Source of the DNA: Lachnospiraceae bacterium | GTDB lineage: Bacteria; Bacillota; Clostridia; Lachnospirales; Lachnospiraceae | Reading direction: 5' to 3' | Assembly (NCBI GenBank): GCA_009774625.1 | Contig: VSOB01000089.1 | Coordinates: forward strand, 1 to 8,180 | Length of the DNA: 8,180 nt | Part shown: in pieces, positions 1 through 5,232 of the stretch | Position numbering within the stretch: position 1 is the stretch's first letter | Layout: every line of letters starts with the position of its first letter | The notes under the pieces: generated by a model | What the model was told of the DNA's origin: nothing | The model's input: the letters and a program-made list of their open reading frames with translations, nothing else | Database searches by the model: none | Position numbers and translations under genes: made by a program

Positions 1-25
1 TGCCGGAACCGTCATTTCTGTCCAT
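1..25 (-). CDS. 5' end of an unidentified gene, running off the window
   Basis: Only the first eight codons are inside the window, reading M-D-R-N-D-G-S-G on the minus strand. The ATG at 25-23 is preceded by an AAGGGG ribosome binding site with five bases between. An extended -10 element lies about 100 bases upstream. The product cannot be identified from eight residues. The call rests only on the start site and its upstream signals, so it is tentative. Confidence 0.4.
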
Positions 26-61
26 ATATGCCCCTTCTTTCCCTGTTCCCCCGGCTTTTGC

Positions 62-86
62 CAGACTGCTTTGAGCAGACTGCTTT
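62..86. repeat. 11-bp direct repeat containing a short palindrome
   Basis: CAGACTGCTTT occurs at 62-72 and again at 76-86, a 14-bp period. The spacer and second copy form the palindrome AGCAG-A-CTGCT at 74-84. The repeat lies in the presumed leader of the minus-strand gene that starts at 25. It could be a regulator binding site, but nothing here shows which protein would bind. Confidence 0.4.
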
Positions 87-126
87 TGCCGGATGTCCGT
101 CTGTGGCTCACAATAAGATACTTTTT

Positions 127-135
127 ATTTTATCA
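127..135 (-). promoter_or_regulatory. Possible extended -10 promoter for the gene starting at 25
   Basis: On the minus strand TGA is followed directly by TAAAAT, an extended -10 element. The expected -35 position reads TTTCCC, a poor match. Transcription would start near 120 and give a leader of about 95 bases carrying the CAGACTGCTTT repeats. Weak evidence. Confidence 0.3.
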
Positions 136-168
136 CATCCGCATCACCTGGGAAACACACTCTTACCC

Positions 169-501
169 ACGGATGCAGATACATCTGCCATATTTTCTAT
201 TGTCGTAAACAGGAACCGCGGCTTTTTGCCGCCGGGTGAAAAAGAAAGACGCGTCAGACCTTCTGTCATCAGGCCATTGCAGACAGAAGGCGCTGGCGCT
301 ATGGTATGGTCTCAACCGGGACGGCTGGTATATGCTGCCAGCAATATGGACCTGAATCAGATTTTTCACGAAGAAGGCAGCAAATGCAGTGAAATGGTAT
401 TTGCCCACTCTCCCTACAGTCCCCGGGTGACAGCCGGCGTACTCAGAGAGGAAAGTCTGGAAATACTGAAACAGTACTTTGCAAATCCGGAGCATTCCTG
501 A
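169..501 (+). pseudogene. Possible decayed C-terminal reading frame, perhaps LysR-type
   Basis: The plus-strand frame through this stretch is open and ends at a stop at 499-501. Parts look protein-like: a hydrophobic piece with SIVVNR, then LPPGEKER, VIRPL and MVWSQPGRL. That spacing recalls the C-terminal effector domain of LysR-type regulators, which often has LP, then RPL, then a VW/VWR segment. No DNA-binding domain precedes it, no convincing start or ribosome binding site is present, and the frame upstream is low-quality sequence. The opposite strand is also open for much of this length, so the open frame is weak evidence. I treat it as a possible remnant and the family assignment as a guess. 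Confidence 0.22.
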
Positions 502-746
502 CAACAGCCCAGGTGGAATGATGCCAGAATATAAATAGTACAAGTCAAACTGAGAAAATCCTGGCACAGGCTGCAGCACGCTGACTAAGTGGCTGAAACA
601 TGCGCCCTCTGACACAGAAAAACGCCGGGAAGCTGTGAAAGCATCTCCGAATGGACGGTCAGTAAATAGAACTTCAAAGTATCCTGAATGAACGCTTTCA
701 TCCTGAACGTCCCAATACTGTTTGGAGCCGAAAAAGCCCCCGGCGT
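502..746. other. Intergenic stretch with no recognisable gene
   Basis: Both strands contain only short frames without ribosome binding sites. The 9-mer GACGGTCAG at 654-662 recurs at 803-811, inside the small RNA described below. I see no transposon ends, RNA gene or further promoter here. Confidence 0.5.
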
Positions 747-775
747 TTGACATCCGCAGGGGAATCTGTTACAAT
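747..775 (+). promoter_or_regulatory. Near-consensus promoter of the antisense small RNA
   Basis: TTGACA at 747-752 and TACAAT at 770-775 are separated by exactly 17 bases, so five of six -10 bases and all -35 bases match the housekeeping sigma factor consensus. Transcription would begin near 781-782, heading toward the 3' end of the toxin gene. No plus-strand coding sequence with a ribosome binding site follows before the terminator at 834-872, so this promoter probably serves a short non-coding RNA. Confidence 0.7.
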
Positions 776-780
776 AAAGG

Positions 781-873
781 CACAAAAGGGATACTGCCGA
801 TAGACGGTCAGCCCAAATGAAAGATACTTACAAGAAAGTGACCTTACCTTTGGACGGGGCGGTCACTTTTTTG
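781..873 (+). ncRNA. Putative antisense RNA antitoxin
   Basis: A transcript from the promoter at 747-775 would start near 781 and end at the T run after the stem-loop at 834-872, giving about 90 nt. It is convergent with the toxin gene and overlaps the toxin's last codon, stop codon and terminator. This resembles the txpA/RatA arrangement of Bacillus subtilis, where the antisense RNA pairs with the 3' part of the toxin mRNA. A small 5' hairpin is possible: CTGCCG at 794-799 with CGG-T-CAG at 805-811, with one bulged base. The part unique to this strand (781-833) pairs with toxin mRNA only if that message reads past its own terminator. The role is inferred from layout. Confidence 0.6.
834..872. 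terminator. Bidirectional terminator shared by toxin and antisense RNA
   Basis: The perfect 9-bp arms AAAGTGACC (836-844) and GGTCACTTT (861-869) enclose a 16-base loop. On the plus strand a run of six T starts inside the right arm, a good intrinsic terminator for the antisense RNA. On the minus strand the stem is followed by TTTCTT, a weaker exit for the toxin message. The toxin stop codon (865-863) lies inside the stem, so the 3' end of the toxin reading frame and the terminator occupy the same bases. Confidence 0.75.
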
Positions 874-955
874 TGTGGTTTATGTACGCTATCAGAATCG
901 ATACAATGATTCCGGGAATCATCAGAACAACCGTCAGCAGTTCATAGTCACTCAT
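863..955 (-). CDS. Holin-like type I toxin peptide (Hol_Tox-like), 30 aa
   Basis: This 30-residue peptide begins MSDYELLTVV, continues as one unbroken hydrophobic helix (about residues 6-25), and ends with the basic tail NHTKK. A short acidic N-terminus with a YE pair, a single membrane span and a lysine-rich end is the pattern I know from the putative holin-like toxin family (Hol_Tox) of Firmicutes. Related peptides act at the cell membrane, where excess is harmful. The ATG at 955-953 has a strong GGAGGG ribosome binding site seven bases upstream, which fixes the start. The stop lies inside the terminator stem. A convergent small RNA promoter faces the gene, which supports a toxin-antitoxin role. 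Family assignment is from memory of the sequence pattern; toxicity is inferred. Confidence 0.78.
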   Translation of the reverse strand: MSDYELLTVVLMIPGIIVSILIAYINHTKK

Positions 956-961
956 GAGCAA

Positions 962-1020
962 TCCCTCCTTTCCCGGCTTTACCCGTTGTCAGAGGGATAG
1001 TCCCTCTGCAAAGAAGGACT
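962..1020 (-). promoter_or_regulatory. Toxin mRNA leader with two mutually exclusive hairpins and an anti-Shine-Dalgarno arm
   Basis: Read on the minus strand, hairpin A has 9-bp arms AGTCCTTCT (1020-1012) and AGAGGGACT (1007-999) with one G-U pair around the loop TTGC. Hairpin B has perfect 8-bp arms CAGAGGGA (1008-1001) and TCCCTCTG (997-990) around CTA. The two share bases 1008-999 and cannot coexist. The right arm of B contains TCCCTCT (997-991), which can also pair with the ribosome binding site GGAGGGA (968-962) over seven positions, one of them G-U. Forming A would free this arm to mask the ribosome binding site; forming B would leave it open. The pairings are read directly; the switching role is inferred. 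Confidence 0.6.
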
Positions 1021-1026
1021 GGCCGC

Positions 1027-1041
1027 CTACCGTTATGGCAG
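1027..1041 (-). other. Small 5' hairpin in the toxin leader
   Basis: On the minus strand CTGCC (1041-1037) pairs with GGTAG (1031-1027), with one G-U pair, around the loop ATAAC. The surrounding sequence GGGGTACTGCCATAACGGT resembles the 5' part of the antisense RNA on the other strand (788-808). A -10-like TACATTAT lies just upstream at 1055-1048, with no clear -35, so the start of the toxin transcript is unsettled. Confidence 0.4.
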
Positions 1042-1072
1042 TACCCCATAATGTATTTCAACAGAAAGCACA

Positions 1073-1091
1073 GGGCGGCACAAGACCGCCC
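1073..1091 (-). terminator. Stem-loop between the dha operon and the toxin gene
   Basis: Perfect 6-bp arms GGGCGG and CCGCCC enclose a 7-base loop. On the minus strand it lies about 70 bases after the last dha-operon gene and is followed by a moderately T-rich TGTGCTTTCTG, so it may terminate that operon. It contains a 9-mer (1084-1092) that is the reverse complement of bases around the toxin stop codon. The terminator role is uncertain because the T run is poor. Confidence 0.35.
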
Positions 1092-1140
1092 CAACAATTT
1101 TCTGCATTCTTCTGTTTCGATTTCCGGCTCCATGCCATCC

Positions 1141-1172
1141 GGAAGGCTTTCTCCTTCCTTTGTTTATTTTTC
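1141..1172 (+). terminator. Possible plus-strand terminator
   Basis: GGAAGG and CCTTCC form a 6-bp stem around CTTTCT at 1141-1158, followed on the plus strand by a T-rich tail to about 1172. It overlaps the 3' end of the minus-strand VOC gene. No plus-strand gene leading into it is known, so it may simply block antisense transcription or be chance. Confidence 0.25.
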
Positions 1173-1487
1173 TTCATACAGTTCCAGCACTGCGCCGTCT
1201 TTCCAGACAAAAGCAAGTCTAGCTTTGCCGCTGCCGGAATCCATCGGGCCGCAGATCACGCTGTCCGCATCCTCTATGTAATGTTCCAGATTGTCCACTT
1301 TATAGGCAACATGAGGATTGCGGTGAAGCACCTCCGGAAACGGTGTGCCTTCCTCAAATTTCAGATATTCTATTTTGTAGTCATAATCATCCACATTGCT
1401 GACCCAGAATTTTGCCCCTTCATTGTAGGTCATACCTGGTTTTTTGTTTGTGATCGGGATACCGATGTGCATATATTCCGCAGACAT
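1164..1487 (-). CDS. Small glyoxalase/VOC-fold protein of the dha operon
   Basis: A 107-residue soluble protein. It starts YMHIGIPI, has a middle strand YKIEYLKFEEG, then HVAYKVDNLEHYIE, and ends LAFVWKDGAVLELYEE. The alternation of short beta strands, with a histidine near the start (H7) and a glutamate in the last strand (E102), fits one VOC (glyoxalase/bleomycin-resistance) module. VOC proteins often bind a metal and act on small aldehydes or ketones. The ATG has an AGGAGG site seven bases upstream. The gene starts 13 bases after dhaK stops, so it is the third gene of that operon. A link to the kinase substrate, such as isomerising it or clearing methylglyoxal, is inferred. The exact activity is unknown, and it could be non-catalytic. 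Confidence 0.65.
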   Translation of the reverse strand: MSAEYMHIGIPITNKKPGMTYNEGAKFWVSNVDDYDYKIEYLKFEEGTPFPEVLHRNPHVAYKVDNLEHYIEDADSVICGPMDSGSGKARLAFVWKDGAVLELYEEK

Positions 1488-1500
1488 TCCATTGCCTCCT

Positions 1501-2502
1501 TTATAGTTTGGTCAGATACGGTGTATGGCAGGGTGCATTCCACAGACGCAGAAGTTCCTCATCCATACGCGCCATAAACATCTGGAAACCGGCCTGTTCC
1601 TGTACCGTCAAAAGCTCGCCCACATAATTGGCTACAATCTCTATATCCTGTTCTTTCAATATTTCTTCACAGCGGCGGTAAATAATCAACTGTTCCATCA
1701 ATGTGGTCGCACCGGAGCCGTTGATGATGAGCATAACCTTCTCTCCCGGTTCAATCCCGATATCTTTTACCAGTGCATTCACCATAATTTCCGCTGTTTC
1801 ATCCGCAGATTTCATAGGCTGGCGCCCGCCGCCGCCTTCCCCGTGCTGCCCCATGCCGATCTCCATATCCTCTTCGCCCAGATCGGCCAGCGCCGCGCCG
1901 GTGGAAGGATGGGTAGCGCCCCTTACAGCCACTGCCAGGGTAGCCATATTGTCGGCAAAACGCTGTGTCACTGCGGCAACCTCCTCCAGACTCCTGCCCT
2001 CGGCCGCGGCTGCGCCTGCAATCTTATAGGCCGGAATACATCCTACCAGTCCGCGGCGGTCATCCGCATTCTCACAGGGTGCATTGGATACATCCTCCTG
2101 TGTCACTACTTTTATCACATGCAGTCCCTGCTTCTTACACTGCTTCATCGTCAGATTACCGGTCAGCATATCCCCTGCATGATTCAGGACAATATACAGA
2201 ACCCCTTTTCCTTTGTCCGCCATCTTAATCGCGTCCACACATGCCTGCGGGCCGGGCGCTGCAAAGACATCTCCTACGACCGAAATATCCACCATACCCT
2301 CTCCCACAAAACCGGAGATAGCAGGCTCATGGCCGGAGCCGCCCTGTGTCACAATCGTCACCCGGTCAGCGTTCTCCAGCCCCCGGCTGATGATCATATT
2401 ATCTTCACCCCGGTACAGGATATCCCGGTTGGCTGCCGCCAGACCATCCAGCGCCTCCGTGGTCAGATTTTCCGGGTTGTTGATAAACTTTTTCATTTTC
2501 AT
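1501..2502 (-). CDS. dhaK: Dihydroxyacetone kinase-type subunit DhaK
   Basis: This 333-residue protein is the substrate-binding subunit of a PTS-dependent dihydroxyacetone-type kinase. Landmarks follow the family order: GGSGHEP at 54-60, GDVFAAP at 77-83, NHAGD at 107-111 holding the conserved active-site aspartate, and GMGQHGE at 216-222 whose H220 matches the histidine that binds the ketose covalently. The C-terminus has the usual D-E-x-L-L-x-L-W-x-A-P-x-H-T-P pattern. Length is normal. Some positions deviate from classical DhaK (NHAGD rather than NYTGD, HGEGGGG rather than HGEPG), so another ketose such as an erythrulose is possible. The start ATG has AGGAGG nine bases upstream. DhaK needs DhaL, encoded just upstream, to transfer phosphate. 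The subunit call is firm; the substrate is not. Confidence 0.92.
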   Translation of the reverse strand: MKMKKFINNPENLTTEALDGLAAANRDILYRGEDNMIISRGLENADRVTIVTQGGSGHEPAISGFVGEGMVDISVVGDVFAAPGPQACVDAIKMADKGKGVLYIVLNHAGDMLTGNLTMKQCKKQGLHVIKVVTQEDVSNAPCENADDRRGLVGCIPAYKIAGAAAAEGRSLEEVAAVTQRFADNMATLAVAVRGATHPSTGAALADLGEEDMEIGMGQHGEGGGGRQPMKSADETAEIMVNALVKDIGIEPGEKVMLIINGSGATTLMEQLIIYRRCEEILKEQDIEIVANYVGELLTVQEQAGFQMFMARMDEELLRLWNAPCHTPYLTKL

Positions 2503-2547
2503 TGGACATGCCCTCCTTATTCCGAAACTCTTTTACAACGGCAAATC

Positions 2548-3177
2548 TTATAACGCGCCTGCACCTTCCGCCAGTCCCCGGATAAACAGCGACGCAGATA
2601 CCGCACCTGCATCAGGCGTACCGATGGTCTGTTCCTTATAGCTGCGTGCACGTCCGAACTTAGCCACAAAGTCTTCACTGGCTTTTGCACCTGCCTGCGC
2701 GGCGTCCGCCGCTGCTGTCAGAATCGCCCGGATGTCTCCCTCTGCAGACTGCGCTGCCTCCACTGCAGGAATCAGTGCATCCATCATGGTCTTGTCTCCC
2801 ACTTTTGCCGTGGTAATATCCCCCAGTTCCTGCAAAATGCCTGCAAACATACGGCGCAGGCCGCCTTCATCCAGTTCGTTTTCGTCCTCTTCCAGCAGTA
2901 CACCCAGACCGCTGATCAATGCACCGTACAACGGGCCTGCAGAACCGCCCCGGACTTCCATAGCCGCCATTCCCAAATCCTCCAGAAAAGCCGGTATGGA
3001 ACGGTCTCCCCACTGTGGTACCTGCCCTGTAATCAGCCGGGCGATCTTGTTCATCGTAATACCGTGATCTCCGTCTCCAAAGCGGGAATCGATCTCACAG
3101 AGCCGGTCTGAATGCTCTGACAGCAGCCGCGCAGCGCCAAGCAGCATAGCGGCAACCGCCTCCCGGTTCAGAATCAT
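2548..3177 (-). CDS. dhaL: Dihydroxyacetone kinase-type ADP-binding subunit DhaL
   Basis: A 209-residue protein of the normal DhaL size. D30, D35 and D37, in I-D-x-x-F-G-D-G-D-H-G, are the aspartates that hold two magnesium ions and the bound ADP. GGSAGPLYG at 77-85, GDKTMMDAL at 127-135 and DAGA at 189-192 are further nucleotide-site signatures. In the family, DhaL carries a tightly bound ADP that is phosphorylated by the PTS protein DhaM, then passes phosphate to the ketose on DhaK. I chose the ATG at 3177 because GGGAGGG lies just upstream and the protein aligns from there; an in-frame ATG at 3237 adds 20 residues from the leader. It is the first gene of the operon, ahead of dhaK by 45 bases, the reverse of the common dhaK-dhaL order. 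No dhaM is present in the window. Confidence 0.92.
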   Translation of the reverse strand: MILNREAVAAMLLGAARLLSEHSDRLCEIDSRFGDGDHGITMNKIARLITGQVPQWGDRSIPAFLEDLGMAAMEVRGGSAGPLYGALISGLGVLLEEDENELDEGGLRRMFAGILQELGDITTAKVGDKTMMDALIPAVEAAQSAEGDIRAILTAAADAAQAGAKASEDFVAKFGRARSYKEQTIGTPDAGAVSASLFIRGLAEGAGAL

Positions 3178-3198
3178 GATGCATCCCTCCCTATACCG

Positions 3199-3223
3199 AA
3201 TCCTATTCACATACGATAGGATT
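3199..3223 (-). promoter_or_regulatory. Inverted repeat in the dhaL leader
   Basis: Perfect 8-bp arms AATCCTAT (3199-3206) and ATAGGATT (3216-3223) flank a 9-base spacer. It lies between the predicted start of transcription near 3243 and the dhaL ribosome binding site. It could be a regulator operator that blocks elongation, or an mRNA hairpin. The sequence does not decide between these. Confidence 0.45.
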
Positions 3224-3249
3224 GCACAAAAGTTCAATAGATATCTTTT

Positions 3250-3277
3250 ATTATAGCGATTATGTTACAAATGTCAA
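3250..3277 (-). promoter_or_regulatory. Consensus promoter of the dhaL-dhaK-VOC operon
   Basis: On the minus strand TTGACA (3277-3272) and TATAAT (3255-3250) both match the housekeeping consensus perfectly, with a 16-base spacer. Transcription would start near 3243 and give a leader of about 65 bases. A promoter this strong usually needs a repressor to keep it off. The SorC-family gene upstream is the obvious candidate. Confidence 0.8.
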
Positions 3278-3286
3278 TATCAATTC

Positions 3287-3306
3287 CTATATTTGTACAA
3301 AAATAG
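3287..3306. promoter_or_regulatory. Candidate operator upstream of the dha promoter
   Basis: A 20-bp palindrome with the core TTTGTACAAA and outer arms CTAT and ATAG has a single mismatched pair. Its centre (3296.5) lies about 53 bases upstream of the predicted start point. A related shorter repeat, TGT-T-ACA at 3263-3269, sits inside the promoter spacer about 30 bp away, close to three helical turns. Two spaced sites suit a tetrameric SorC-family regulator. Binding is inferred. Confidence 0.5.
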
Positions 3307-3340
3307 ATTCTTGTTTTTCCATTTTTTATAATTAATGCAC

Positions 3341-3382
3341 AAAAAATAACTGCATTGCAATCCCTCCTATGCAATGCAGTTA
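3341..3382 (-). terminator. Strong intrinsic terminator after the SorC-family gene
   Basis: Perfect 13-bp arms (3347-3359 and 3370-3382) enclose a 10-base loop, and the minus strand continues with six T. It starts 17 bases after the regulator's stop codon and separates that gene from the dha promoter. The loop reads TAGGAGGGAT on the minus strand, a full ribosome binding site, followed six bases later by an ATG in the stem and a six-codon frame ending at 3332. Confidence 0.9.
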
Positions 3383-3399
3383 CATATGTTACTTTTCCT

Positions 3400-4335
3400 T
3401 TACGCTTCTTCCAAAAGCTCCTGTATCAGACCATTCCGGGCCACGATATGCGTAAAACACCCACTGTACAAAGCGCCCCGCAGCGCACGTACACTGGTGT
3501 TGGCAGAGCATACTCCCACTACATTGGCGCAGCGTTTTAAAACCTCCCGGGGAATCTGAATGGCAAAATCCTGTTCCGAACAGATTATACTTCCTTTCTC
3601 ATTATAATAATACGCCAGCAGACGGCCGCAGGCGCGTTGTTCCTGAAGGCGGTTCCCATAGCGGGCCACAGAAGCAAAATCCGGCGTGGAAGGATAATTG
3701 CTGATATTAACCAGCGCCGTATCCATCTGTTCCCACACTTTGCAGATCTGATGATACAATTCTGTGGAACACAATATCTGTTTCTCATCCAGACTCTCCG
3801 GCAGAGCAGGCAGATAGAGAAAATGGGGGCTGGCCCCCAGATACTGTGCCAGAAGGCGCACATTTTCATTGGAATGATAATTGCGGATCGGAAAACCGGC
3901 GTTTCCCACCAGCGGGCAGATCTCCTGTACACTGCTTTCTGGCTGAGGATTCTCTTCCAGCCAGCCGACAAGCTGTCCCACAAAATATCCCCATCCCACT
4001 CCGAGACGGCAGGTTTTCAGATCCTGCAAAAGCTCCGCCGCTCCCTGGGACAGACGCCGGTTGGTCAGCCGGTCGCTTCCGGCCTCCTCTATCGCCCGGC
4101 CGCCCTTAAGAGCATACATCCGGCAAAACCTGCTAAAAAGCCCTGCCACCTGACTGTCCGGCTCATGAACCGTAATCTCCACCACTCCCAGCGCTCTGGC
4201 TTCAGACAGCATACGGCTGACCATAGGACGGGAAACCCCCATTTCTTTTGCAATATCACTCTGTTTCTGATGATCCAGATAATAACGGCGGGCCACATAC
4301 GCCAGACGCTGCTGCTTTTTATCAGTCCCCTCCAT
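3400..4335 (-). CDS. SorC-family sugar-responsive transcriptional regulator
   Basis: A 311-residue protein with the SorC-family layout: an N-terminal helix-turn-helix (about residues 24-45, Q-S-D-I-A-K-E-M-G-V-S-R-P-M-V-S-R-M-L) and a C-terminal sugar-phosphate-binding domain. That domain shows GVGWG (112-116), then PLVGNAGFP and a LAQYLGA segment typical of the family. These proteins bind DNA as tetramers and respond to phosphorylated sugars. Lying just upstream of the dha genes, it probably controls them by sensing a triose or tetrose phosphate. I prefer the ATG at 4335 because family members start close to the helix-turn-helix and because the predicted promoter's start point would leave the earlier ATG (4398) at the very 5' end of the message. 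The earlier ATG would add 21 residues and has AAGGAAG upstream, so the start is not certain. Confidence 0.85.
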   Translation of the reverse strand: MEGTDKKQQRLAYVARRYYLDHQKQSDIAKEMGVSRPMVSRMLSEARALGVVEITVHEPDSQVAGLFSRFCRMYALKGGRAIEEAGSDRLTNRRLSQGAAELLQDLKTCRLGVGWGYFVGQLVGWLEENPQPESSVQEICPLVGNAGFPIRNYHSNENVRLLAQYLGASPHFLYLPALPESLDEKQILCSTELYHQICKVWEQMDTALVNISNYPSTPDFASVARYGNRLQEQRACGRLLAYYYNEKGSIICSEQDFAIQIPREVLKRCANVVGVCSANTSVRALRGALYSGCFTHIVARNGLIQELLEEA

Positions 4336-4390
4336 GCCCTGCTCTGCTCCCTTCCTGTGTTGGTTTATTCTGTGATATTCTCTGACCTGC

Positions 4391-4421
4391 GCGCACATCA
4401 GTGCGCTTCCTTATTATATCA
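4391..4421 (-). promoter_or_regulatory. Extended -10 promoter and start-point palindrome of the SorC-family gene
   Basis: On the minus strand TGA is followed by TATAAT (4418-4413), a perfect extended -10 element; no good -35 is seen. Directly downstream, GCGCAC and GTGCGC form a perfect inverted repeat around ATCA (4391-4406). The repeat would cover the start point near 4406, fitting an autoregulatory operator or a 5' mRNA hairpin. Confidence 0.5.
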
Positions 4422-4532
4422 TAAAACCATATCAGGAAAAACCGTTTCTTCCTGTCCTTATAATCCCCATGCCTATAATTTATTGACGCCTGCTTTTATC
4501 TGTATTCCCTCTGTGCCATACTATATCTGACA

Positions 4533-4566
4533 AAAAACACTGAAAGAGCAGGCCGTCATGTTCAGC
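4533..4566 (-). terminator. Possible terminator of the ABC transporter operon
   Basis: About 20 bases after the permease stop, GCTGAA (4566-4561) can pair with TTCAGT (4544-4539), with one G-U pair, around a 16-base loop, followed by six T on the minus strand. The short stem and long loop make it a modest candidate. Confidence 0.4.
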
Positions 4567-4584
4567 AAGCTCATCCAATAACCG

Positions 4585-5232
4585 TCAAAGTTCCTGTTTT
4601 GAGAAGATCAGACAGCTGATCCGATACATTCCATAGCACCAGATCAATGCAATCACAGGAGAACAGCACAGCAGCACAGATATAAGCCGGTCTGTCAGTT
4701 CAACGCCTGCCATGACAAGCAGCCGGTATACACCAAAACAAATTGCAGAAGGAATCAGAAACGATACCAGCATCAGCACACGTCCCTTTTCTGCTCCAAA
4801 CCGCAGTACAAGAGGAATGGACATTCCGCCAAAGACAAGAGAGACTGCCCCTGCTGTCAATGTAAAAACCAGCAGTTCCCCGACTTTGGCAGGAGCAAAT
4901 GTGATTTTATTCGTAATTAGACCGCTGACTGTACCAAGTGCCAATCCCAGCACATTCCCCACTGTACAGAAGATTGCCAGTACCACAAATTTCCCGGCAA
5001 CCAGATCTTTTCTGGAAACAGGCATGATCATGGCATACTGCGTCCATTTTGAAGAGTCGTCAAAGGAAAAGGTGGTTACGATCATCATACTGCACAAAAT
5101 CGCGCAGACAAAGATATAGTCTGCCACTCCGGAGGCAGGGACCAGAAAAACGGCAAATACCACAAGAATAAACAGCATGGATCTGGCATTGCGGCTGATG
5201 TTGTATAAATCTTTTAAAATAAAACTTTTCAT
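4585..5232 (-). CDS. ABC-2 type transporter permease
   Basis: A 215-residue integral membrane protein with about six hydrophobic spans (near residues 19-32, 37-57, 82-105, 118-140, 150-172 and 185-207). The segment YAMIMPVSRKDLVAGK (66-81) after the second span is characteristic of the ABC2_membrane_5 family of small ABC-2 permeases, which pair with a GntR/YtrA-type repressor and an ATPase. Its ATG overlaps the ATPase stop codon in an ATGA, so the two are translationally coupled and surely form one transporter. Exporters of this type are often induced by cell-wall antibiotics or lantibiotics, but the substrate cannot be read from sequence. No N-terminal signal peptide beyond the first span. 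Confidence 0.85.
   Translation of the reverse strand: MKSFILKDLYNISRNARSMLFILVVFAVFLVPASGVADYIFVCAILCSMMIVTTFSFDDSSKWTQYAMIMPVSRKDLVAGKFVVLAIFCTVGNVLGLALGTVSGLITNKITFAPAKVGELLVFTLTAGAVSLVFGGMSIPLVLRFGAEKGRVLMLVSFLIPSAICFGVYRLLVMAGVELTDRLISVLLCCSPVIALIWCYGMYRISCLIFSKQEL

Noticed and set aside
163..753. A 196-codon minus-strand frame
   Set aside because: Composition is unlike a folded protein, no ribosome binding site is seen, and it crosses the plus-strand small RNA promoter.
654..811. 9-bp direct repeat GACGGTCAG, 149 bp apart, as possible attachment sites
   Set aside because: Too short to be convincing, with no integrase and no sign of an inserted element between the copies.
948..1133. A 61-codon minus-strand frame overlapping the toxin start and leader
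   Set aside because: It has no ribosome binding site and runs through the leader hairpins in a different frame from the toxin. Any conservation here would more simply reflect RNA structure.
1525..2553. A long plus-strand frame opposite dhaK
   Set aside because: It is the mirror of a firmly identified gene, rich in cysteine and histidine as such mirrors are, and lacks start signals.
3637..4530. A long plus-strand frame opposite the SorC-family gene
   Set aside because: It lies antisense to a gene with clear family motifs and has no ribosome binding site.
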